Numbered from the stretch's first letter, positions 1-13,215 are shown. The stretch is DNA of 64,000 nucleotides from Congeria kusceri (GCA_027627225.1 CM051028.1:14064701-14128700); one strand, 5' to 3'. The notes: generated from the sequence alone by a model not told the origin. Numbers and translations are program-made.

Positions 1-3000
1 CCCTAGCCCAGTTAAAAGAAAATAATTGTTTAATTCATGAACGTATAAACCGTAAACCTTTCATTACACTTACGGTACCTGAATCTTTAACGAGGTATCG
101 GATTGCGGAATAATACATCCATTTCAGCGACAAATTACCATTTACAATTTACCTTTGTGGTTAACTTATTACATGCAATAAATACCAAATACAATAAGAA
201 AAGTTAGCCATTATGATTCTTATACTAATTGTCAGGAATAAATGAATTCGTGGTAGGCAGTATATGTACTTGTAGAAATGCATTTTCTGACACTGTTTTA
301 AACAAACACTTTAGCAAAGCTCGTTATTAAATCACCGTTAAGATACTTTCGATATAAGGTCTATTTAAACGGGATTGTGTCAGTGATTTCGATATTTGTC
401 TTATTCATATGTCATCAGATAACTTTGTTGTAATAACAGTAGCCTATACAGAAGTCACGTTGAAGTCCATCAATCACTCAATCAAGATGGCAGTTAGATT
501 ATATCGGTATTGGTTCAATGTAAATTACCACCCTCTGGTCAAGTTATATACACATACCTGACAATTGACATATTTCATATTTATCAAAATAAATAGTGAT
601 ATTGTATACTGTAGCCAAAAGACTAATCGGGTCACCTCTGCCATATCTTGTTGATCCCATTTTCTGCCAGTTTTGGTTGTACGTATTGCATTGATAAATC
701 AACAGTGTGCACTGTCCTATTAAGATCATGTTTCTGATTGTATTCTGTTACATATTGATTTTCCTTATTTGAATGTTCGAATCTGTCGGATGAATACTAA
801 CTTATCCCTATAAACTTATTTCTTATGGGCATTAAATATAATTAATGAACCTGTATTACTTGTATAACGATGTTTAAAACCTGAAGAAAACATTAAAACT
901 GTATTCAAGTAAGGTTTTTAATATGCGGTGAACGTTTAAATTGAAATATGCATGTATACTATGTTTTGTATTTCAAATAAAATGTTTAGCTAAGAAAAAC
1001 AACAGCAAAACCAGAATTATATTAACTACAATATTAAAGGGACTATGTAAACGAAAAGGGCCTCAGGGGGGTAATTTCATAAAAAAATCTGAAATTCAAA
1101 TATTAATAATGCCATATAATAACGGTTAAAATAAGGTATATATAATTGGCAAAGAGTTTTCGCATTTTGAGATAAAAATTGATTTATAATATGGGTCTTG
1201 TTTGTTTGGCCCTTTGCATGTTTACATTTTGACGTCAGAATTGTATTTTGTGTTACTTTCATACGTTCAACATCAAGAAAACAATACCTGACTAAGTGAG
1301 CATTATACAATAATGTCACTTATATTCGTTAATTAATCGATGATATTGTTTTATAATAACTAATCTATTACGATAACCGTATTATATTTTTGAATGCACA
1401 AAAAATAAATTGTCCGTTAACTTTTATTCTAAACTACCACCATTGCAATGTCGTCTTCGAAATATCTGCCCATGATGAATGAATGAATGGTTTGACGTTT
1501 ACACAATTCAGATCCCATCAATATACTGTTCCGTTGCCAAGCAAGTTACTTTGCAAACTTCAAAATCTGGATTCTGACGATAAACCTGCCTTTGACTGGC
1601 GACAATCTTTCGAACAGTGTACCCTTGCCGATGTCTGTATCAAATCATTAGATCAGATTAAATTGGTGGAGGATTTTTTCTCCTTATAGTTAGCAAAAAA
1701 ACGCCCCCTTTTGTGATAACGGACTGATGCTATGGTGTTTTGAATTATATCTGAAAACCAATGTTTTTAAGTTAATTACCAATGTTGATTAAGATCAAAT
1801 CAATCAATAATATTTTTTTTCTTTGTTTGTACTTCTGTAGTGTTACGCTCAAATTGGTATTGGTATTATATTTAACAGTTCTTGAAAAACAGGAATATTG
1901 CGCATTGTCTGTGGTAATTAAGAGTATTTCTTATTTCTCTAAATAATCGCACACGCACATAGGCCATACTAACATGTTATTGCAAGGAAACGTGTTGTTT
2001 ATGCACATACCAAATTCTATTCGTTAAAAGGTTTTTGAACATTGATGCATATGTAGTACGAACGTATTATATTGTCCCCTACTTAAATAGCAATACAATG
2101 AAACACGTACACTTGATACAACAAACCCTAAATGTTGATGTGATATCGCCATCAAAAATACATGTATCATATATGTTCTGTTTTGTAACTGTCCGGTACA
2201 TATAAGAAAGAAATACAATGTTTTAACAGAAGAACCTTATGGTAAAATTGCCTTTTAATGGTCTCTGACCAAATATTACTGGCATGAATGTATTGCGAAG
2301 TGATCATTTTAATAGTTTGCTCTTAAAATGATTGCATATTTTATACTTAAAATAGCTTTAAAATGTATGTTACATCCTCGATGAATATCAGGTAACCTAT
2401 TTTATCCTATTACTATAACCAAACCGATCGGATATATATTTCGTCCTGTATCAAGATAATTCAGTGGATGTTGTTGAACATTATGATTATACAACTGTTG
2501 ACGTGAAAACCACGAATGAATTTGCATACAGCGCTAATGCTTCATGATTATTTCTGCCTCTTGCAGTGACAATTGCAATCTGGACATGGAGATTTAACTC
2601 TTACTATTATGCGTGAGCTTTCAGTACTTCAGTGGATTAAATTTTGGATTAAGATTACTTTTGGTCAGTAAGAGTTTTCTTGATCTTCGGTATCGACCTT
2701 AACTGTCAATCAATACTACGATGAGTACAATTTAAACTTTGAATATTACGTCTTAACTTGTTACATATTAACTAGGATAAAACAACCCTACACGGCAGTA
2801 ACAAGTATATCACAATGACTTAACTTTATGCGCCAGTTAATACTGTAAACATAGTTGAGGACGATTTTGATGATCATATCTATATTCGTTATCACAGAAC
2901 AGGGATTTGTACGTCGTAGTTGATAGCGTTAAGTATATCAAAGTTTTGTGCAAGCACGCGGCTAGGTTAACAATCTTACAGTTTTTGCAATATGACGAGT

Positions 3001-5500
3001 AAATTGTATAAAGCAGTTGTTTGACCAGATGAAGCACAGAGTTAAAGAAGTGCAGTATTTGCACAACTTGTTAAAAAAATGCAAACATTTTAACATGACT
3101 CTGTGGAAGGTCAACTGTGGTTTGGTGTCTAGGGAATGCTGCGAGCTGAAGAGTGTAATACCATTGTATCCCAGAGTTTAAGTTTTGAAATCCTTTTGAA
3201 TATGTGCAGTTTTGATTAATAGTACAACGGTGTGCAGTCACATCGTAACACTAAGCAGTTGGAATTCAAACCTTCTACAAATTAAATTGATTAATGCAAT
3301 ATTTGATATTTCATAATCAGTACAAGCTAAAATATTATTAGTAACAAATTATTGTTATAAATAAATGTATTACCACCCTTCACATATGTATAGCAATGAG
3401 TAAAGCGTAATCTAAATTTATTTTATATGTTTTTTGCATACGAGTTTAAACTACTAACACACTTAAAGTTGTGTTATTGCGTAATTGTTGTTGTTTTTTT
3501 TAAGTTGTACGTGTTGCTTTTCTTTTTCGTGTACAAACCTATTCCAGCTACACTCATGTGATAGCACTGACAAAGATAAGGACTTCAAACATAATGAGAA
3601 AATCACCCAACTTGAGGATTGCATAATATAAAGCAAGTAAAGTCGTTTTGAACTGCTAAGCACATGAAAACCTTTTAAGTTGCAAAAATAGCTTTCAGTT
3701 CCGTTGCTTTCATCTTATCTGCATCATCCATTATAATACAATATGTTCTTTTTTTTAAATGTCTGTGCTTATTTTGTCACTGCTGAGATCAATTGTAATA
3801 AATAGGTGTCACAAAATAACAAAAAAAGTAAGAAATATTTTCTACGCCCTGACACACATTATGTTCAAGTGACATTTTTCAAAAAGGTGTTTGCAAATAT
3901 TTGATCAATAATGTATTTAAAATAAATAAGAAATGAAACGTATAATTAAAAACACCAATTGTATTATTGCTCTGCTAATATTTCTATGATGAACAATGCA
4001 AAAAACAAATCATAACTAGTGCAGTTATCAAAATTAATTATAAAATTATTAATGAGAGCTGCAATATTTGCATTTGTGTGTATGGTAATCACTTAAGATT
4101 GTACGTGACTATTTGTACTTAAGTTTGTATGTACCATTTATAATTTAATAGCCTATAAAATAGTTTCTGTCTCATTGAAACACAGGATGAACTGTGGAAA
4201 TTACAGCCGCATTTACAATAATGTAATTGTACTCAACAACGAGTTTTGCACTTCGTTGCTTTACAATTGGTATCATTGCACATTGTAGCATAATGCAAAA
4301 CTAACTGATTTTATGTATAAGAATTGTTCGATAAAATGCCTTTTTCCCCATACGTAAACACACGCACAGGTTTTTTATAAATAAAATACATTAAAAAAGT
4401 GTTAATGAGATATTATAATGACTTGCTTGCGCATTTTTATGAAACCTTTTTTTTGTTCAAGTTCGGTGAGATAAAATATGAATATTTAAATTTCATACGT
4501 TACTTAAAAGGATGAAACGTATCTGAACAATCTAATGCTAAACATGCAGTCTGTTACAATGTAGGCCTACTTATATCAGCATGGCCAGACAATAAATTCC
4601 ACATCGGTTTGTATACAACAGGATTCTTTAATGCGAAGCCTACATTTTGTAATTATTTACATTCATTTTGTCCAACAACACAACCAAATATTGAATGCAT
4701 TGGCGTTTATGCATATTATGTGTCTAAATCAATTAATATAGAAGTGTGCATAATATTAGGATATTAATTTCAGTACAAGACAGTGAACTAGGTTATGACA
4801 TAATTTCAATATACTAGTAAACGCTGAACCACTATTAATTCTGGTGTTGTTGTTTTTTATTGTTTTGTCTTAATTCAAATATATCGAATACAACGCTGAA
4901 CATTCTTGACTAGACATCTTAACTACATACGTAACACGTCACACGAAGTAATTAATAGTAGTATAATACTATTTCTATTAGTGACGTCTTTTTCAAATGC
5001 TATTAATTTCCAAAACATACATTCATAATCAGGGCCTGCTATTATTAATGTGTTTTAAGACACATACATTAATACCATTAGTAAACGTTCCATATGTTTC
5101 ATAGGGAAATAAATAGTTTCAACAATATTCAAGTGCAGTTTACCAATTATACAATGTCTGTACTTCGCTTGACACCAGACATATCACCTACTCTGTGTAA
5201 TCAACACAAGACCAAATTATCATTCGCTAAGAGTCAAGTGCTTGCCATTTAAGTCCCCTCCAACAAAACGCTGAGGTTTACACCCAGATTTTCATGCTGT
5301 TCTCTTGTCTAGGGATTTGTTTTGTCACATCTCCTATTGCCTCGCCTGTTCAAGTTTCGGCTTACTCACGTTTGTTATCGCGGCAAATATCATTTGTAAT
5401 GTGCACATTATTTAATTACCTGTGCCATTGTTGTAATCACTTGCAACAAATCATAAATCATGGATGTTGTAATTTTATAAATAGACATTAAATTTATTAT
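1..5500 (+). repeat. Segmental duplication unit, copy 1 (partial)
   Basis: Non-coding sequence sharing ordered blocks with the later copies. Block 61-190 matches 6140-6250 and 46790-46860. Block 1480-1690 matches 6918-7020 and 14088-14335. The exon-like block 2592-2720 matches 11078-11227 and others. 2790-3220 matches 19920-20370. 4229-4310 is the single-unit form of the 15-bp minisatellite expanded at 12.1 and 21.2 kb. 4580-4760 matches 23285-23480. 5160-5470 matches 46040-46260. The blocks seen at 7.0-10.8 kb in copy 2 are missing between 1690 and 2590, so this copy carries a large internal deletion, or the others carry a gain. The short open frames here have no counterpart frame in the other copies, and I see no gene. 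Confidence 0.75.
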
Positions 5501-5552
5501 TACATATTATTATTTTGTTGGCTCAATATATATTTTGCCTTTTTTCATAAGC

Positions 5553-5752
5553 AATATTATATTATATTATATTATATTATATTATATTATATTATATTGT
5601 ATTGTATTGTATTGTATTGTATTGTATTGTATTTCATTGCATTGCATTGCATTACATTACATTACATTACATTACGTTACGTTACATTACATTACATTAC
5701 ATTATATTATATTATATAATATCATATCATATTATATTATATTGTATTATAT
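5553..5752 (+). repeat. Pentanucleotide microsatellite made of homogeneous variant blocks
   Basis: A tract of 5-bp units that keeps phase while the unit changes in blocks: ATTAT, then ATTGT (about 5599-5633), ATTGC (about 5636-5652), ATTAC with two ATTAC-to-GTTAC changes (about 5653-5703), then ATTAT again with TATCA-like units. The open frame across it is a consequence of the repeat, not a gene. Confidence 0.9.
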
Positions 5753-6580
5753 GAATATAATAAGGTTCTTAATTACGATCTTAATAATGTTGTTCAGCTG
5801 TTCTCTGTTAATTCAAAATTATGTTTTGTGTATATAATGTCTAAGGTGTTTATTGATTCATTTTGCAGTTTAACTTTTGCAACGTGTCGACCTATAACAG
5901 TTTCATAGTAGAATATAAAGATATCGATAGATTCTTTTGGATGAATATATTGTATACATTTCTGTTAAGACCACCAAAAATGAAAACTAGTGGATAATAC
6001 TACGTTTCTGAGTAAATTGATTTCAGAGTTGCTGTTTTTAAGGTTAAAAAATAGAGACTGTGAATGATCACTTGCCGAGTAAATAAGAATTAAATTGAAC
6101 ATTCGCGAACATTTTAACTGTAAAAAAATTCTGGTGTTCTTTCATTACACTAACGTTACCTGACTTTTAACAAGGTATTGCTTTTCAGATTAATACATCA
6201 ATTACAGCAATACATTTGCATTTACATTTAACCGTTATAGTTAATGTATTACAGGCGATAAATTACACTTGTTATAAGCAAACATTTATCGTGGGTTTTC
6301 TATTCAACGTCAGGTATAAATGCAATGGTGGTATGCAGTATATTAACTCGTAGAAATGCATTTTCACTGTTTTTAGCAAAGATATTAGCAGAGCTTGTAA
6401 TTTATCAATATATGATCAATTTAAACGGTAATTCATCTTAACTATTCTATTAGGTTAACACTGGTATATTTTCGAATGCACAAACATGGTAATATATTGT
6501 TTGTGAACTTTGTATTCTCAACTACCAGCATTGCATTGATCGTCTATGATACGTGAACGAGAAACTGTTGTTTATATTTT

Positions 6581-6590
6581 TTCAGTAAAT
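6581..6590 (+). repeat. Target site duplication, left, of the SINE
   Basis: The 10-mer TTCAGTAAAT is repeated exactly at 6911-6920. Copy 3 has one related TTCAGTGAAT, at about 14079-14088, with no element. Confidence 0.85.
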
Positions 6591-6910
6591 AAAACAAAAA
6601 TGTCGGGCCCGGCTAGCTCAGTTGGTAGAGCGCTGGACTGTCAACCCGGGATCGTGAGTTCGAACCCCAGCCCGGCCGAATAACTTGTGTGGGATTGGTC
6701 ATGAAATTATTTATACGGCCATTCTCCCCCTACCTCTGATTCAAGTAGGGCAGTTTTCAGTTACTGGTATAGGTTTGTGAACTTAGTACTGGTAAAACCG
6801 CTTAGGTCGGCTAAGCCTGCCCAGGAAAAGTGTGAGTTGGTTAACTGACCGCCTTGCTTTGACTGAAATACAGTTAAAAAACGGCGAAAATGCCAACAAA
6901 CAAACAAAGC
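6591..6910 (+). mobile_element. tRNA-derived SINE, full-length looking
   Basis: The head (about 6604-6679) is tRNA-like: A box TAGCTCAGTTGG at 6614-6625, anticodon loop CTGTCAA at 6638-6644 (GTC, Asp-like), and B box GTTCGAACCCC at 6658-6668. These boxes act as an internal RNA polymerase III promoter in such elements. The T-stem and anticodon stem have mismatches and about 230 bases of unrelated body follow, so this is a SINE rather than a working tRNA gene. The tail is AAAC-rich (about 6892-6908), typical of LINE-mobilised SINEs. It is flanked by an exact 10-bp duplication, and copies 1 and 3 have the empty site. The body resembles SINEs known from bivalves (recollection, not checked). Confidence 0.88.
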
Positions 6911-6920
6911 TTCAGTAAAT
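6911..6920 (+). repeat. Target site duplication, right, of the SINE
   Basis: TTCAGTAAAT, identical to 6581-6590, directly after the AAAC-rich tail. Confidence 0.85.
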
Positions 6921-7814
6921 GAATGGTTTGAGGTTAAACAATTCAGATCCCATTTGCACACTGTTCGTTGCCAAAGAATTCACGTTCCAAACTTGACAAT
7001 TTGGACTCTGACAATAATCTTAGATACTTGCGGCCTTAGACAGACGCATCTTCTCGTACATTGTACATATCTATATGCCAGTCATACATTTGAAATACAT
7101 TGTTGTTGAATATATACGATACAAAGATTATAATACCGTCTTTTCTGTATTATTCAAATAACATTACGACAGCTATTAAGGCGTCTGTCAACGACGGTTA
7201 GAAGTATACCAGTCGGCTGAAGCTGCGTCATATTTGATTTCCGCAAAAGCCACGCCGAATATTGCACAATTCTTGTCATCATAAATTACATAATGCACAG
7301 TTAACCTATATTTCATTTCGAGGACACCAAAGGCTCAGTGTGAAATAATAATCATACGCCATTTCAGGATGAAAAAGTAAGCTGTCTTATGTAAACGTGC
7401 TTGTAATGGACAACTTTATATAAAATGATAATTTTATGCCGCTTTGTGGTTAACTGGATAACAATGTCAAACACAAATCCTACCATTCCATCTTTCTTTA
7501 ACATGTTAAATTAAATTTTAATTGACGTAACTTTATGTTGTTATAATGTGTTCACGTGTTAACGGAAATGTTTGCAAAGTTGCAAACTGAAACCACTGTA
7601 CAATAAATCTGCTATTTGAAAATGATTTACGTAAATAATAACAATAGTTACAAGTCCTTAGATACTAAATAATATCACTATCAGTGAGTGTCACTTTACA
7701 TCGTGAATGATTCCTAAATGGAACGGCAATGCCCTGCACTGAATTACGTTGTAGTGCGTAGTGCTTCTAAAAATGACTCGTCGACATAATATACGGCAAG
7801 ATTACATAAACATC

Positions 7815-7880
7815 ACATCATATCATATCATGTCATATGATATCATATCATATAATATCATATTTCGTATCATATCACAT
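7815..7880 (+). repeat. ATCAT pentanucleotide repeat, copy 2
   Basis: Imperfect ATCAT/ATAAT pentamers. The homologous position of copy 3 (about 16186-16216) has a shorter version, so the tract predates the duplication and has changed length. Confidence 0.8.
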
Positions 7881-8978
7881 ACACATTACACATTAGAATT
7901 CATTATATTCTTTGAGATGTTATGTGTTAAACTGGTCAATCCAAAGGTTTGCATTGAACTTCCACGGTAATACCAGTTTTCTTCTGCTTCGTGCTTTTCG
8001 GGATTAGCTTATTGGTAACTTTCCATTATTATTATATTTCCCATTACATATATATTAAACAAGTAATTAATGTCTACCTCATTGGTACTGTATTCGATAT
8101 ATGTATTCAAGAACGGATTCACTCAGCACGTAACAACAAGTAACGATGAGGTTTCGTGCTAATTCGCATGTTATATGTATTTGATAAATACTGGATTATA
8201 AAATAATTTTCATAAAGCTTGCTAACTGATATATTTGCACATAAAACATGCTTGCCAAAAATTTAGAAAACACACTGTACAATTTGGGTTTATGTCACAA
8301 AAAGCATTTATATTACAAAGATAATCAGATAGACAAAATCCGAGTAGTGTAACGGATACCTTTTGCAACGTGTTATTATTTGTCATTAATAACAAAGCCA
8401 CTCGCAACATTTTATTTTACTATAACATTTATGTAAGTCAACCATAACTTGTAGACGATGTACCTTGTGCAAGCCTTAAGTTTATTGTTTATCCTGTTCA
8501 GTATGCTGCCGCTCCAATATTAACAGTTCGGAATAATTTGTATCCTTCGTAAATGGTTTCCGACATGTTAAATATGCACTTATGATCTGCTTTCCGTATT
8601 CAAAAGTCAAATTGTGTTGGACGGTGGTTGCTGCATTTATCTCAATATACAGGTTATGACTTGCATTCTCTGTACACTAAGCTAATATCATGCGGACAGC
8701 ATTCAATGAATTTCAAATACGAATGTCGCAACATTCCCCAGTTATTATTGATGTACTAAAATATTCTCCAAACTCCAATAAAATGAAAAACATTGTTTTA
8801 ATTCATTCATATTTAAAATGCACTATTGTTAGATTTCTTGACTATTAATTTTCGAGCACCGCGGCTATAGACCGTGGCTATAGACGAAGGTAAACAAAAA
8901 ATGGCGGCTGCTTCCTATCATTATTAGTAAATGTTAAGGCGACTGGAAAGGCTAAAATACCATGTATGTTACGTTAAT

Positions 8979-9934
8979 CCTAGGTCACACATAGGTCGTC
9001 GACCGAATACCGACCACCGACAACTAAAATTTGCGGCGACCAACGACAACCTCTGGCGACCAAAATCCAAAAAAAGCAATGGAATCCTAGTCGGAGACTG
9101 GCCGGCGATTGATCAAAGACTAGTCGGGGATCGGTCGTACAAAACGTCGGCGATCGTATTCCGACCATCATCAACCATCAAAGACTAGTTGGCGATTGGT
9201 TGGCGACTAGTTGGCGATTGGTTGGCGACTAGTTGGCGATTGGTTGGCGACTGGTTGTCGATTTTCGTTGGGCGGAATTAAGATGATTCGATATTTAATT
9301 CAGTTCCATGATTTTTCTCGTTGTTCAAAATCCGTTTGCTTATATATATGTCATTGGGCTACATTTTAATCTATGTCTTGTGAAAATTTAAGAAACTGAT
9401 TTCATTCTTGTTGTTTTGTTGATTATTTAATTCATTATAAGTTTTATATTATTATTCTGTACAATGCTTGCAGCACATTTTAATTTTAAGGTAAACTATC
9501 AAGTATACTTTCCATATCCGGCAATATCCTATTGTTCCTGCCCTTCCCCTGATTTGCAAAGGCATGCTAATACTTTTAAATTTTATCTATTACGTTTCTT
9601 GTCACGTTTAAAAGAATAATGGTAAAATTGTGCGTTCATTTTTTAAATGTGTTTTGGAGACGAAGGTAACACGGCGAGGTCGTAAGATGGTCTGCGACTA
9701 ATCGCCGACCAATCGGCAATCAGTCGGCAATCAATCGCTGACCAGTCGGCGATCAAAAATTGGTCTGTGACTAGTCGGCGATGGTCGCAGACCAGTCTGA
9801 TTTTGATCGCCGACTAAATAAAAACCAACAAAAACCTTCGTACGACCTGTTTGGTCGGCAAACGGTCTTTGATGCAATATCGAAGGCCATCATTGAAGGT
9901 CGGGAGTTTGTCTTTAGTTGGTCGCAGGCTGTGT
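8979..9934. mobile_element. CGACC-rich foldback-type DNA element
   Basis: Copy 3 runs straight through this point (about 18550) with no counterpart. The ends are roughly inverted: TCACACATAGGTCG on the left against TCACACACAGCCTGCG when the right end is read on the other strand. Inside each end are many CGACC/CGATC motifs in opposite orientation on the two sides, including three 22-bp tandem units starting CTAGTTGGCGATTGG (9185-9252) and a GCCGACC/GTCGGC-rich block at 9680-9800. It is clearly more GC-rich than its surroundings. No transposase frame, so non-autonomous. The target duplication cannot be resolved because a few flanking bases differ from copy 3. Confidence 0.7.
9185..9252 (+). repeat. 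22-bp subterminal tandem repeat
   Basis: Three consecutive units beginning CTAGTTGGCGATTGG inside the CGACC-rich element; possible transposase-binding subterminal repeats. Confidence 0.75.
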
Positions 9935-10691
9935 GTGATTATTACTGTCATGTACTATGACAGTTGCAAATTGGACAGGTGTCAAATATCCAAGCACAAC
10001 AACAGTTCAGATTATTCTAATTAATTATTCGGTAATCAGTTACAATTGTTAATGTGTTAAAAGATAGCATGCTTAACTTTAACAATCCATCGCACTGTGA
10101 CCAGATAAATTGTCATGTGTAGCTAATTTCATGTTCAAAAGGTTAAGAATTAAATGTTTGCTTTTTTATTAATAACAACATGATTTCTACTGGTCAAAGT
10201 TAATTTTCAGCAGTTCAAAAAAAATCATACGGAATAAGCTTGTCGGAAGATATTTTGGCTTAAATACAAATAATATTATAAAACACAAGTTCAATCCGTA
10301 AATATTAATTGTCACAAATTAACACTAAGTAGAATACAAATATTAAATATTTATAAAAGTACTTACTTTAAATTGGTGAGTGTCACATAGAAATGTCTTT
10401 AATACATTGCCATCTTAACAGCTTACATGTTTCATTTCATATACTAATGTAATTAAAAAACGATTAACTTGATATGTGCATATCTGCGATGTCAACGTTT
10501 GTTTTATCGCGATTGATTATAAAGTGTACAGTATGCATAGATAATAGAAAATTGTATGATCAACAATCACATGATGTCGTAAGCCTGTCTTAAATAGACC
10601 TTGTATATATGTATCCAGACTGTCTGAAAGCAATTCATTACAAATAAGCGACTTAAGCGACAATATTGTACTGTTACGAGCCCAATTTTAC

Positions 10692-10850
10692 TTTTGCCTT
10701 CCGTATCAAACCTCCGAATACATACATCCGTCTATATATGAGAGCGCCGCTAATTTCAGGGGCAATATACGCCTGATTGCTTTGACCGACTTAGACAGAG
10801 TCGCATCATTTTGGTAGTATTTTCTCATCGCTCTAGCTTCAATGTTATAG
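10692..10850 (+). promoter_or_regulatory. Promoter-like conserved block, copy 2
   Basis: One of five blocks that stay alike while their surroundings drift. Order: TTGCCTTCCGTATCAAAC, a TATA-like TCTATATATGAG at 10731-10742, a run around GCCGCTAAT, an ACGCCTGATTGCT segment, then GTCGCATCATTTTGGTAG and CTCATCGCTCTAGC. If the TATA-like motif works, transcription would start about 25-35 bases downstream on the + strand. The promoter role is inference from the motif and the conservation only. Confidence 0.35.
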
Positions 10851-11077
10851 GTTTAAATGTGTTCAAAGCTATTATAAAAATAAACGAAAAAGTTTAAATT
10901 TAATTATTATTCAGCATACATATAAAATTACATAACCGCCTTTTCATTGCGATAGCAGCAGCAAATAAATGAGTGTGTAGAATATTACTGCATATATCAT
11001 ATACAAGCAGTTTTGGTAAAATACGGATACATAACTATGTACAAAAGTCTACCTGTGTGTCATATTTCGTCGTACAG

Positions 11078-11227
11078 GGAATGATGGAAAATAAAGAGGT
11101 TTAAATTTAACTATTGAACGTCGGCTTTCAGCGCGCCAGTGGATTACATTTTTGATTAAGATTACTTTTGGTAAGTAATTGGACTTATATTCTTCCGTAC
11201 CGACATAAACTGACAACCAATACTACG
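11078..11227 (+). other. Candidate non-coding exon, copy 2
   Basis: A 150-base block starting after GTCGTACAG (possible 3' splice site) and ending before GTGAGT (a strong 5' splice site match at 11228-11233). It is stopped in all three frames near its start, so it would be a non-coding or 5' UTR exon. The 5' site GT is kept in five of six copies; the AG is kept in copies 2, 3 and 5. No transcript evidence. Confidence 0.35.
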
Positions 11228-12120
11228 GTGAGTACAATTTAAAATTTGAATATTAATAATATTGCTTCACTTGTTACGATTTAACTACATTAATGATACT
11301 TCATTAACCAGAGTCTCATAATCACGTAACTGTATGCCCCAGTAAATACATTTTAAACATATTTGAAAACAATTTGAATTGTAAATTAGTTCATCAAAGT
11401 AGTGTGCATATGTCAACAATCTAACAGGTTGGGTAATGCGACCAGTAAATTATGGTCGTATTAAACAGTTGTTTACTTAGATGAAAAACAGAGTTATGTG
11501 TTATTGTAGTTGTTTTTTTTCAGTTCGAATTGGTTTGTTCTTTGTCGTTAACAACAATATTCCATGAACGCTCACATTACTGCCAATACGAAAATAAGAA
11601 CTTCAAACATAGCAAAAAATCATCCGACCTACGAATTGCATAATACGTGTATAAAGAATATATATGTTGGAATTGCACTACTAAGAAAATGATATTGAAG
11701 GTAAAACATACCACTTTTATGATGCAAACAGTTGTATTTCTCTTCTCTGCAACGGCTGTTGGTTCACTGATGAGATCCAAAATTATTATAATTGAAGTGT
11801 TTGAACATAAATAAAGAAATGATAGACTTATCTACTACGCCTTTACAAACATTATGTTGTTGTGATATATTTTGAAAAAAAAAATGTTTGCAAATATTTG
11901 ATGTACTTGTATAATGCATTTAAAATTACTAGGAATTTCAACATATAATTAGAAACATAAATCGTGTAATGCTAAAACATTTTCACGATGTACAATATAC
12001 AGTAAATAACAATTACAATTGCCAACATAATACAGAGAACATTATGTCATTCAAATGTAGGGTAAACTTAAATTACAGTCATGTTTACAATCGTGTAATA
12101 GCGCTCTGCAACGAGTTTTA

Positions 12121-12225
12121 CACTTCGTTGCTTTACACTTCGTTGCTTTACACTTCGTTGCTTTACACTTCGTTGCTTTACACTTCGTTGCTTTACACTT
12201 CGTTGCTTTACAATTCGTTGCTTTA
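12121..12225 (+). repeat. 15-bp minisatellite, copy 2 (7 units)
   Basis: Seven CACTTCGTTGCTTTA units, the last changed to CAATTCGTTGCTTTA. Because 15 is a multiple of three it gives a false open frame of LYTSL repeats. Confidence 0.95.
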
Positions 12226-12385
12226 CAGAACGTTTATTGCGGAATGTGCAGCATAATGCAAAACTATGTGGTGGTTTATTTTTTTAAAGGTTGTAAGGCT
12301 AAGATATTGTGTCCATAAATTAACACACGCGCGTTATTTTGTGGAAAGAAGTATATTTTTTTATTTTGAAAGAGGTTATGAAACC

Positions 12386-12832
12386 ATGGTGTCATAGAAC
12401 AGCCATACGATAACTACTTAAGGTTTGCGAACACATTTGTGTTACCACTTAAGGTTCGTGTAATTAAAACAATAGGCATGAAAGGACATCAGAATTTCAG
12501 TTTATAAAAACTTATGTGGTATTACGATTATTAACTAGTTAAGATTTGCGTTGTAAGATGATTATCATGATAATATTCGAGTTAGTAAGATAGCTCGGAA
12601 GACCTCGCAACCCAAAGAAAATGTATATAATGTCAGTTCTGGGTACTTTTAGGTCATTTAGTATAATGAAAAAATATCTTTCAGAAAAATATTCGCAAAC
12701 TCTATCTTAATATTCAGATAAATATCATAATAAATAAGCGGTAGCACGAATCTGTTGGCAAACGCTGAGTAGTTAACACGAATGTGTTTGCGAACCTTAA
12801 GTAGTTATCGTTTGGCAGTTCTATACCACCAT
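12386..12832. mobile_element. hAT-like non-autonomous element, 447 bp
   Basis: Inverted ends match over about 38 bases with four mismatches (ATGGTGTCATAGAAC on the left, ATGGTGGTATAGAAC on the other strand at the right). The flanks ATGAAACC and ATTAAACC suggest an imperfect 8-bp target duplication, which fits hAT elements. Copies 1 and 3 lack the insert at the same position. The interior has one ATCATGATAA motif unit, of the type repeated six times in the related element at 38.4 kb. No coding capacity. Confidence 0.75.
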
Positions 12833-13079
12833 ATTAAACCGTTTAAACTACGTGTTTGCACATTGTTATGAAACCCTTTTTTGTTCATGATCGGTCAAGT
12901 AAAAACAGATAATCTAAAGTATTTACATATGCATAGTTTTATGATGCGTTCTTTTGTTAAATTAATGTAACTGGTTAAGAATTGCATTTTTATCACTTAT
13001 GCGGATATAAGATATCGCAACTTAAACAAATTGTTGTTTTTAATCAAGGACATGAAATTCAGCAAGTCTTCACAGGTGT

Positions 13080-13215
13080 AACATGTGCCAATCATGCTGT
13101 CTGCAGCGGGGACAGTTTTAAACTGTGTTCCATTTTGCCATCATGTTGTATGCGGTCCAGGAAAGTTTGGACTGTGTTTTCTATGTGTCAATCATGTTTT
13201 AGGCAGCGAGGAATT
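13080..13215 (+). repeat. Short 58-bp repeat array, ancestral form, copy 2
   Basis: Two to three diverged units built around TCATGTTGTATGC. The same locus is expanded to about 18 units in copy 4 (27078-28165); similar short forms lie at 21800-21930 and 38070-38360. Confidence 0.6.

Noticed and set aside
6604..6679. Free-standing tRNA-Asp gene
   Set aside because: A and B boxes are present, but the stems have mismatches, a SINE body and AAAC tail follow, and the whole 320 bases is flanked by a target duplication.
8931..9188. 85-residue frame overlapping a 64-residue frame on the other strand
   Set aside because: Lies across the boundary of the CGACC-rich element; its arginine/aspartate repeats come from the repeated motif.
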